Shown one piece after another: positions 53,405 through 61,089 of a DNA stretch of 64,000 nucleotides. Position 1 is the stretch's first letter, and each line of letters begins with the position of its first letter. The translations under genes were made by a program, and so were the position numbers. This DNA comes from Flammeovirgaceae bacterium BBD 1991-12 (GTDB lineage Bacteria; Bacteroidota; Bacteroidia; Cytophagales; Cyclobacteriaceae), in NCBI GenBank assembly GCA_001657315.1, contig LYSV01000006.1, forward strand, positions 1-64,000, written 5' to 3'. The notes under the pieces are model-generated. The model saw only the letters and a list, made by a program, of their open reading frames with translations, was not told where the DNA came from and did not search any database.

Positions 53405-55720
53405 CTATCTTGCCATCCTGTCATGCTCTCCCAGGTCCACCAGCCTGATCTCCACCCTGCGGCTTTCAGTGGCTCCGGACTTTTCATCTTTGGTTGCACC
53501 ATACCCACGGGCAATGATCCTCCTGCGTACAATTCCCTTTTGATTGATGTAATCCAGAACGGCACGGGCTCTTTTATTGGAAAGATCCCTGTTAAATTCT
53601 TCATTGCCCTCAGCAGAGGCATATCCTGAGATCTGCACGCCTAACTGCTGGTTTTCCTTAAGTTTGGAGAGCACGGTGTTCAGCGGATCATGATAAGCCT
53701 GCGTCAGGTCACTTTTACCAACTTCAAAGTAAACCTTCACTATACCTTCGAGCAGTGATTTGTCCACCACAGCTGCTTTTGATGCCTGCTTCTGCCGGGA
53801 TGCCTCCTCTGTCACAAACATAGTAGGCAGGGAAAAAATGGTTTTACCATCTATTACCTTTTTCTCAAATTTACTTTCGTCGCTTTCATCATAATAGTAC
53901 ACCCGTGTGGCCTGCTCCAAGTTGCCATTGTCTGAGAAGCTTACCTCATCAATAGGGTTGTTCCTGTAAATCAGGTTGGTGAGATATTCTATTCCTTTTC
54001 GGTCTTCAGCGGCTATAAGATCATTCATTAGATCATAGACATCTATACTGTCATTTTTGACCAGAGCAGCCTCATGTATTTGCCGCATGTCTGTCACTGC
54101 TTCTTCATGTGTGTCATAAAAGGCATTTTTCACCTCTACAGACTGTCCTACGGTGATATCAAATTGTTTGATCGTTTTCAGATATATACGCTGATACAAC
54201 TCATAGAAATAGGTTTGCCCCGGAACGTTGATATTCAGGGTATAAGGAAGGAACCCTTCCGATTCAATGATCATGTCATAGTTTTTGGCAGGGGGAAGTA
54301 TGATGAGGTAATTCCCCGTTTTAGGGTCCGGTTGATATACAAAATCCAGTTTTTTTCCTGACTCATTGTCGATCATGTAGATGGTAGTGGGCAGGGGCTG
54401 GTTGGTTTCGCCATCAAGAATCTGGCCTTTAACCATGGTAAGGGGAATATTGGCCTCTTCCTCCGGCATATCCAGCATGTATATATCCTGTCCACCTTTA
54501 CCTCCCTTTCTATCAGATGAAAAATAGGCTTTTCTGCCATCCGCGGTCAGTGTGAAGTAATTATCATTAGCCGTTGTATTGATGGGGTAGCCCATGTTTT
54601 CAGGTTGGGTCCATTCTCCATTGAAGAGGCGGGTAACAAATATGTCCCTCCCTCCTATGGTGTTATGCCCATTGGATGTAAAGAATAATGTCCACTGATC
54701 AGGATGAATGAACGGTGCATCTTCGTCGTATTTGGAATTGACCTTAGCGCCCAGATTCACAGGATCCTCCCATTCACCAGACTCAAGTCGTTTAGCCATA
54801 TAGATGTCCATACCCCCGTAACCACCGGGTCTGTTGCTGGCAAAATATATGGTTTTGCCATCCGGCGTGATACTTGCGGTAGTCTCAAGACTTCTGGAAT
54901 TGATTTTGCTGCCTAATGTAACCGGCTTTGACCAGTCTGTGCCTGATTTACTGATAGAGTAAAGGTTGCCTGTATTTTCAGCTCCTCCAATAAATATCAA
55001 CATCTTCTGTCCGTCCGGTGAGAGCCCGGCGGTACCTACATTGTAATTGGACACAATATCTATCTTACCAGGCTGAGCCCATACTCCTGAGCTGTTATAG
55101 GCAATATTGATCTCTTCAATGAACTTTTCGTTAGACCGGGTCTTACCGGTATTGGGCCTTAGTGCTGTAAAGGCAAGAACACTTTCATCAGCAGAAACCA
55201 CAGGATTATATTCAGTATATTCGGTGTTGATCATAGTACCCAGGCTCAATATTTTTACATTTCTGGGACTACCCATAAGCGCCAGTGCACTTGTTGCCTC
55301 CTGCAGTGCCTTGTCCACCTCCGCCTGTGCTCTGGAGTCATTCTTCAAGGTAGCCTTGTGCTTTCCGTAAAACTCCAGGGCCTTCTGGATCTGTTCATTT
55401 TTATGATAAGCTTTGGCAAGATCATAATATATGGTAGGTGGCAGTTGATCAATACCTGCTTTAATGGCTTTTTCAAAATAGGGGATGGACTTTACCTGTT
55501 CGTCTATTTCATGAGCGCTTTCGTAGCATATGGCTGTCCTGTAAAGAACAACCGGGTCATTTATACCAGCTGCGAGACCTTCAAGATACAGTGGTAAAGC
55601 GGCCCCATAATTTCTTATTTTGAAGTACTTATCCGCGTTGTAGATCTTCTTGTTAACGTCCTGACCCGACGCAAAAAATGAAACAAAAACCAATAAAATT
55701 ACAGGGACCTTACGTCCCAT
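53405..55720 (-). CDS. TPR-PD40-OmpA outer-membrane protein
   Basis: About 771 residues. The signal peptide MGRKVPVILLVFVSFFASG begins at 55720 (an upstream in-frame ATG at 55741 would add seven residues). TPR-like helices follow (about 25-140), then a PD40 beta-propeller (about 155-405, with TPDGKTIYFASNRPGGYGGMDIY and TADGRKAYFSSDRKGGKGGQDIY). A CarboxypepD_reg-like sheet (GQILDGETNQPLPTTIYM) and a C-terminal OmpA domain that binds peptidoglycan (GVQISGYASAEGNEEFNRDLS) complete it. The architecture matches PorE-like proteins of Bacteroidota linked to the type IX secretion and gliding machinery; that role is inferred. A toxin gene is convergent with it. Confidence 0.9.
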   Translation of the reverse strand: MGRKVPVILLVFVSFFASGQDVNKKIYNADKYFKIRNYGAALPLYLEGLAAGINDPVVLYRTAICYESAHEIDEQVKSIPYFEKAIKAGIDQLPPTIYYDLAKAYHKNEQIQKALEFYGKHKATLKNDSRAQAEVDKALQEATSALALMGSPRNVKILSLGTMINTEYTEYNPVVSADESVLAFTALRPNTGKTRSNEKFIEEINIAYNSSGVWAQPGKIDIVSNYNVGTAGLSPDGQKMLIFIGGAENTGNLYSISKSGTDWSKPVTLGSKINSRSLETTASITPDGKTIYFASNRPGGYGGMDIYMAKRLESGEWEDPVNLGAKVNSKYDEDAPFIHPDQWTLFFTSNGHNTIGGRDIFVTRLFNGEWTQPENMGYPINTTANDNYFTLTADGRKAYFSSDRKGGKGGQDIYMLDMPEEEANIPLTMVKGQILDGETNQPLPTTIYMIDNESGKKLDFVYQPDPKTGNYLIILPPAKNYDMIIESEGFLPYTLNINVPGQTYFYELYQRIYLKTIKQFDITVGQSVEVKNAFYDTHEEAVTDMRQIHEAALVKNDSIDVYDLMNDLIAAEDRKGIEYLTNLIYRNNPIDEVSFSDNGNLEQATRVYYYDESDESKFEKKVIDGKTIFSLPTMFVTEEASRQKQASKAAVVDKSLLEGIVKVYFEVGKSDLTQAYHDPLNTVLSKLKENQQLGVQISGYASAEGNEEFNRDLSNKRARAVLDYINQKGIVRRRIIARGYGATKDEKSGATESRRVEIRLVDLGEHDRMAR

Positions 55721-55741
55721 AGTTAAAAAAATAGGTGCCAT

Positions 55742-56441
55742 GTTATTTTCAAATTAACACTTCAAGTTAAAAAATATTGCAAATCTAAGAAAAATAACAG
55801 ACAGGATTTTACCCTATCCGCCTAATACCAGGCTGCAAATAAACTGCAAAAATAATATTTTGAGATACAAAAACAGGCCCACAGATATGGACAAATGCCT
55901 GACAGGCAGTACAAAATTTCGCCTTTTTCTGCCCCTTTCTCTGGCATATCCCGCTCGTCATCCTCTTTGCAAATCCGGCTTTTTTTGTACATGAATGCGT
56001 TTCGGGCTGATTTGGTAATCAATTTCGTAAGTCTGCCGGTTATTTGGTTACCTCTTCATTGTCCTGTTTTAGACAGTCAATCAGCTGGCTGTTAAAACTA
56101 TTACACTGCTGTAGTCTGGGAACAAGCATTTTAAAGAATCACTAATATTCATTATTTTGCCGGCTTATTATGTAAACGCTGTAGTTCATCAACCCATATT
56201 GCCAATTAACCTGAACCCACGACTTAAATCGGCGATGCCCTCATTTTTATACAGTGATCGCAATGAAAGGTATTCCGAATAATAATTTTAAAGGAAAAGA
56301 TTGAGTCATTAGCGCGGAACCTGATGCAGTACAACAAGTGAATAACTGTGTACATTGCTGCCATGTCATAGACAGGTTTTGACAAGTTGGTGACCTAATT
56401 AGAGTTTTTAATATTAACTTGAACTTTGTTTATGGTGTATC
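55742..56441. other. non-coding stretch ahead of the translocase/TIR/STAND unit
   Basis: About 700 bases without a supported gene. Short frames on both strands (55822-56022 minus, 55895-56095 plus) overlap each other and resemble nothing known. The DNA is AT-rich near the right end, where the operon's promoter should be. The length of the gap sets this unit apart from its left neighbours. Confidence 0.5.
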
Positions 56442-59400
56442 ATGGGCTTTAAGACTACAGCTTTAAAAGTACTTGACATCGAGGCCAGTGAGGCGTCCAG
56501 GGTATTCCTTCTGCTGGGGATGGGATTCTTCATGGGGATCTTTCTGGCTACCCTTGATGTAGGGGCTTCCAGTCTTTTCCTGAACAACCTTGAAGAAGCC
56601 GAAATCGAAAAGCAACTACCTCTGGCCATCATTACCGCAGGGGTACTTGGGATCATTTTCACAGCGGTATACAGTTTTCTGCAGGGACGCATTCCGTTTA
56701 TTTATCTCGCCCCAGGTGCCATCCTTATCATCACCCTGGTACTTTTCGGCATTGAATGGGCCTTCAGGACCTATGCAGACCTGAGTCAGGTGTATTTTTT
56801 CGCCTTTACATTCATAGTTCCGTCAAATTTCATAGTCCTGCTTGTCTTTTGGGGAGCGTTCGGAAGGATGTTCAACCTAAGACAATCGAAAAGGATCATT
56901 GGCAGTATTGATACAGGGCAACTGGTAGCTTCCATAATTGCACTGTTCTCTATTCCGGTGCTGCTTAATTATATAACTACCGAGAATCTGCTCATGGTGA
57001 GTCTCATAAGCACCTTCGGTCTGCAGTTTGTTCTGTTCGTTATCATAAACAAGGGACTTTTTGTAAAGGGGATACAGAGTGGAACAAGCCGGATTAACTA
57101 TTCAGCTATTTTCAAAAATAAATACATAGCCCTGATGGCCATATTTGTGACAGTATCCATGATCGCTGTTAACTTCGTGGATTACTCTTTCCTGAATATG
57201 ACTAAACTTCAGTTTGATGAAAACAGCCTGCCTAATTTTTTAAGCTACTTTGAGGCCACAGTGGTTATTTTCAGTTTTCTGTTCCAGACTTTTGTAACCG
57301 ATAGAATTATAGCCATTTATGGCCTGAAGGTATCGCTTCTGATCAATCCTATTCTTATCGGCCTGTTTACAGCCATTGCCATTCCTATAGGATTTGCCTT
57401 CGGTTATACGCCAGACAGTGGCTCCATGATTTTCTTCTTCATTATTATCTCTATGAGCAAGCTATTCAATGCTTCCCTTAAGGATGCACTGGATGGCCCT
57501 GCATTCAAGCTTTATTTTCTCCCTATCGACGGAGCCATCCGGTTTGACGTTCAAACTAAAATTGAAGGAGTGGTTACGGCATTTGCCGGATTGCTGGCAG
57601 GTGCGCTTTTGATCATTATTGAAAATATCAGGGGGCTGGACCTGATCTATATATCCGTATTCACACTGCCTTTGCTGGCGCTGTGGTATATAGTAACTCA
57701 AAAAATGCATAATAATTACCGTTTTACGCTGCAGGACTCCCTTGTCAAAAACAAAAGTAATCTCAGCGAAACCTCAGAGCAGGAATTCGGGGTGGACAGG
57801 ATCCTGAAAAACGAACTGGAGAGTCCTGCTGATGAAAAGGTGATTTACGGACTCAAGCTTATGGAAAAGCTTGAGCCCTCCCTGTATGAATTATCCATTG
57901 TAGAGATGCTGGATAGCCAGTCGGCCCGGGTAAGAGCTTATGCCAAAGATCAGGTACAGAAGCTGGACCTGGAGCTGAACCGTGAATCTGAGGTGGGTCA
58001 GCTGGCAAGAAAGGCAGCGGAGCATGCCGAAGACAGTGACTATATTTCTATAAGCATGGATAAGCTTGAAAAGCTGAGCAAATCCATAGCGAGTGATGAC
58101 CGGTTTCTGGCTGCCAAACTGATCCGCCGTACGTCAGATCAGAAAAGTATATTCATTTTACTGGAGCTGCTGCGGGATATCGACCCTAAAGTGAAAACAG
58201 AGGCCATAGCCACCGCCCGCAAATTGCAGCTTAAGGAAACATGGGGAGTGCTGATCGAACTACTGGACTCTCCTACCTACTGCAACGCTGCAGCAGCGGC
58301 ACTGACAGAATGTGGCGAGAGTGTACTTTTCAGTCTTGAAACCGCTTTCCATAAATCAGGGCAAAGTGACATGGTCATGATCCGGATAGTTCAGATCATT
58401 GGCAGAATAGGCGGCCCTGCTGCTATGGAACTGTTGTGGAAGAAAATTGAATTCCCGGACCGCCGGATCGTCAGGCAGATATTGTTATCGCTACGATACT
58501 ATAACTATCAGGCCAGAGAAAGGGAGATCACGCTGATCACTACCCTGCTGGAAAACGAAATTGGCAAAGCCATCTGGAATATGGCCGCATTACAGGAACT
58601 GTCAAATGTAAAGCACTTTGTATTTCTGAGAAATGCCCTGAAGGAAGAGGTGAATGATAATTTTGATATGATCTATATCCTTCTGTCCATTTTGTACGAT
58701 CCTCAATCGGTACAACTGGTACGTGAAAATGTGGAAAGCGGAACACCTGATGGCATTGCCTATGCCATTGAGCTACTGGACCTGTTTGTGACTCCTGATC
58801 TTAAACAGAAGCTCTTTCCACTGGTAGATGATATAGATGTTAATGACAAGCTGAATCAGTTGCAGATCCATTTTCCCAGAGAAAAATATACCGAGATACA
58901 GGTGCTCAATTATATTCTGAACCGGAACTATAACCAGACCAACCGCTGGACAAAAGCCTGTGCCCTTCACAGTGTGGCCTTTATGGAAGATTTCAGGATA
59001 AGCCGGGGGCTGGTGGCCCAGCTTTTCAATAGTGACGAAATGCTACAGGAAGCCGCAGCGTGGGTGATCTATCACAAAGACAGTCAGGCATTTGAAAGCA
59101 TAGCTGACCGGCTCACTCCGGAAGTAAGACGAAACCTGGAAGAAGCGATAAAAAAGAACAGATTGCATGAAGGCCTTAAAGATGGTTTCTTTCTGGGAAT
59201 AGAAATGGTAATGTTCCTGAAAAAAGTGCCCGAATTCAGAAATATCAAAGGTCTGATACTGGCTAATATGGTTGATAAAATGCATAACATTAACCTTGCT
59301 GAAAATCAGGCCATCCGGATAAACCAGGCTGAAGAAGATGAACAGATATTCATTGTGGCTGAAGGAACAGTATCCGCGAAAAACGATGGATCCGAAGTTA

Positions 59401-59603
59401 TGCAACTAAAAAAGGGAGAAGTATTTGGGTATGTCTTCAGGACAGGCGAAAGAATACCCGCCACTCATATAGAAGCTTTGAGCACTTCCGTGGTATTTGT
59501 TCTTTCAGTATTTGATTTTTACAATATTATGGCGCATCATCATGAGTTGGCGCAGGCTTTTCTTAAGAACATAGGAAAGAAGCTCATGAAAAACGCCGGA
59601 TAA
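56442..59603 (+). CDS. ADP/ATP-translocase-like membrane protein with HEAT repeats and a cNMP-binding-like end
   Basis: A 1053-residue protein in three parts. Residues 1-430 have about twelve membrane helices like the bacterial nucleotide (ATP/ADP) translocase group within the MFS, with DVGASSLFLNN, GSIDTGQLVASI and SKLFNASLKDALDGPAFKLYFLP. Residues 480-880 are a helical repeat array of HEAT type (IFILLELLRDIDPKVKTEAI and related). Residues about 940-1053 look like a cyclic-nucleotide-binding jelly roll (EDEQIFIVAEGTVSAKNDG, LKKGEVFGYV), but the usual phosphate-binding arginine motif is not evident. A sensory transporter or receptor is likely. It is 22 bases ahead of the TIR gene. Confidence 0.83.
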   Translation: MGFKTTALKVLDIEASEASRVFLLLGMGFFMGIFLATLDVGASSLFLNNLEEAEIEKQLPLAIITAGVLGIIFTAVYSFLQGRIPFIYLAPGAILIITLVLFGIEWAFRTYADLSQVYFFAFTFIVPSNFIVLLVFWGAFGRMFNLRQSKRIIGSIDTGQLVASIIALFSIPVLLNYITTENLLMVSLISTFGLQFVLFVIINKGLFVKGIQSGTSRINYSAIFKNKYIALMAIFVTVSMIAVNFVDYSFLNMTKLQFDENSLPNFLSYFEATVVIFSFLFQTFVTDRIIAIYGLKVSLLINPILIGLFTAIAIPIGFAFGYTPDSGSMIFFFIIISMSKLFNASLKDALDGPAFKLYFLPIDGAIRFDVQTKIEGVVTAFAGLLAGALLIIIENIRGLDLIYISVFTLPLLALWYIVTQKMHNNYRFTLQDSLVKNKSNLSETSEQEFGVDRILKNELESPADEKVIYGLKLMEKLEPSLYELSIVEMLDSQSARVRAYAKDQVQKLDLELNRESEVGQLARKAAEHAEDSDYISISMDKLEKLSKSIASDDRFLAAKLIRRTSDQKSIFILLELLRDIDPKVKTEAIATARKLQLKETWGVLIELLDSPTYCNAAAAALTECGESVLFSLETAFHKSGQSDMVMIRIVQIIGRIGGPAAMELLWKKIEFPDRRIVRQILLSLRYYNYQAREREITLITTLLENEIGKAIWNMAALQELSNVKHFVFLRNALKEEVNDNFDMIYILLSILYDPQSVQLVRENVESGTPDGIAYAIELLDLFVTPDLKQKLFPLVDDIDVNDKLNQLQIHFPREKYTEIQVLNYILNRNYNQTNRWTKACALHSVAFMEDFRISRGLVAQLFNSDEMLQEAAAWVIYHKDSQAFESIADRLTPEVRRNLEEAIKKNRLHEGLKDGFFLGIEMVMFLKKVPEFRNIKGLILANMVDKMHNINLAENQAIRINQAEEDEQIFIVAEGTVSAKNDGSEVMQLKKGEVFGYVFRTGERIPATHIEALSTSVVFVLSVFDFYNIMAHHHELAQAFLKNIGKKLMKNAG

Positions 59604-59625
59604 ATTATAAAACAGGTCCTTAAAA

Positions 59626-61089
59626 ATGGCTTACGAAATTGACGTTTTAATTGCTTATGCCGATGCGGATAACCATTCCACAGATTCCAACCGGGGGTGG
59701 GTAGAGGATTTCAGAAAATTCCTGGAATTGATGCTGGTACAGGTATTGGGCAGTAAAACCAATATTCTTCTCAAATCTGAACATGACAGTATCGCAGGGG
59801 CCAACCTTGAGAAAGCAGTTGTACTTGTACCTGTGCTCTCCCCTGCATTCATTGAGTCGGGTGAATGTCTCGATACGCTGGAGGATTTTTTCAAAACCCT
59901 GGGGCAGGATGATCCTATCAGGGTTTTTAAAGTGCTGAAAAGGCCTCTCTCATTATCTGAGCAACCCACTAAACTCCGGGAACTCCTGGGCTATGAGCTG
60001 TTTAACATGAATATTGATACCGGTGAGGTGACCGACTACACAAATTTCTTTACGGCCGAAGCAGAAAGGGACTTCTGGATGAAAATGGTAGACCTTGCCT
60101 ATGACGTACATGAGAGCCTGATGGCTGTAAAATACAAAGACAAAAGAAGTGATGTCAAATCGATCTACTCAAGAAGATCCATTTACCTGGCTGAAACCGG
60201 TCATGATCTGGTGATACAGAAAAACATTATCAAACGGGAGCTTCAGCGGCATGGCTATCGCGTTCTGCCTGACCATACATTACCGGCTGATGCGAACGCA
60301 CTCAGTAACATTGTAACAAAAGAAATAGAGGAGTGCAGTTTTTCTATTCATCTGGTGGGCAGTTCCTATGGTGAGATCCCGGAAGGTTCCGATCAGTCAG
60401 TAGTAGATATTCAGAATCAGATAGCCACTGAAAAAAGTGGCCGGCTACAGAACAAGGCTGAATTTACCCGGCTTATATGGATCTCTCCATACCTGGATCA
60501 TGCCAGTGAAAAACAACTGGCCTTTATTGAAAGCATTAAAAGGGATATGTCTTCTTCGGAAGGAGCAGAAATTCTTCAGACCCCTTTGGAGGATTTCAAA
60601 AACATTGTTCGTGGAGAATTAATTGAAGGAGGCATGGAAAAGCACCTCATCAGCCGGACAGGAACAATGGACAATGATACCACTTCAGTATATATTTTGC
60701 ACGACAAGGTAGATCAGCAGGATGTGAAGAGCATTAAAAGCTATCTCGAAAAAGCCGGTTATAATGTTTTGACACCCATGTTTGAAGGCGAGCTGCTGGA
60801 GCTGCGAAGACACCACATAGAAAATCTGAGAGAGTTTAATGTTGCCATTATCTACCAGAGCAGGGTAAATGATCAATGGGTACGAATGAAGACGCTGGAC
60901 CTGCTGAAGGCGCCGGGTTTTGGACGTAAAAAACCCATAGAGGGCAAGGCTATCATCAGTACAAAACAAACGAAGTTAAAATCTGACATCTATGAGAATT
61001 CCGATATCACACTAATCCAAAGTACCGAAAAGAAGGTTGTCAATGATCAATTGAAATCATTTCTGGAAGACCTTAACGTAACATCCTGA
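59626..61089 (+). CDS. protein with three TIR-like modules
   Basis: A 487-residue protein. The first module (1-150) is TIR-like: IDVLIAYADADNHSTDSNRGW, then VVLVPVLSPAFIESGECLDTL. At the place of the usual catalytic glutamate (WCxxE) there is T84, so NAD-cleaving activity is doubtful. The second module (about 175-330) shows SIYLAETGHDLVIQKNIIKREL and FSIHLVGSSYGEIPE. The third (about 345-470) has SVYILHDKVDQQDVKSIKSYLE and FNVAIIYQSRVNDQWVRMKTL. Both look like further TIR/flavodoxin-like folds. It overlaps the STAND gene by one base. A scaffold for signalling is more likely than an enzyme (inference). Confidence 0.8.
   Translation: MAYEIDVLIAYADADNHSTDSNRGWVEDFRKFLELMLVQVLGSKTNILLKSEHDSIAGANLEKAVVLVPVLSPAFIESGECLDTLEDFFKTLGQDDPIRVFKVLKRPLSLSEQPTKLRELLGYELFNMNIDTGEVTDYTNFFTAEAERDFWMKMVDLAYDVHESLMAVKYKDKRSDVKSIYSRRSIYLAETGHDLVIQKNIIKRELQRHGYRVLPDHTLPADANALSNIVTKEIEECSFSIHLVGSSYGEIPEGSDQSVVDIQNQIATEKSGRLQNKAEFTRLIWISPYLDHASEKQLAFIESIKRDMSSSEGAEILQTPLEDFKNIVRGELIEGGMEKHLISRTGTMDNDTTSVYILHDKVDQQDVKSIKSYLEKAGYNVLTPMFEGELLELRRHHIENLREFNVAIIYQSRVNDQWVRMKTLDLLKAPGFGRKKPIEGKAIISTKQTKLKSDIYENSDITLIQSTEKKVVNDQLKSFLEDLNVTS

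Noticed and set aside
55822-56095. Overlapping short frames in the gap before the translocase gene
   Set aside because: Mutually overlapping frames with no known family.
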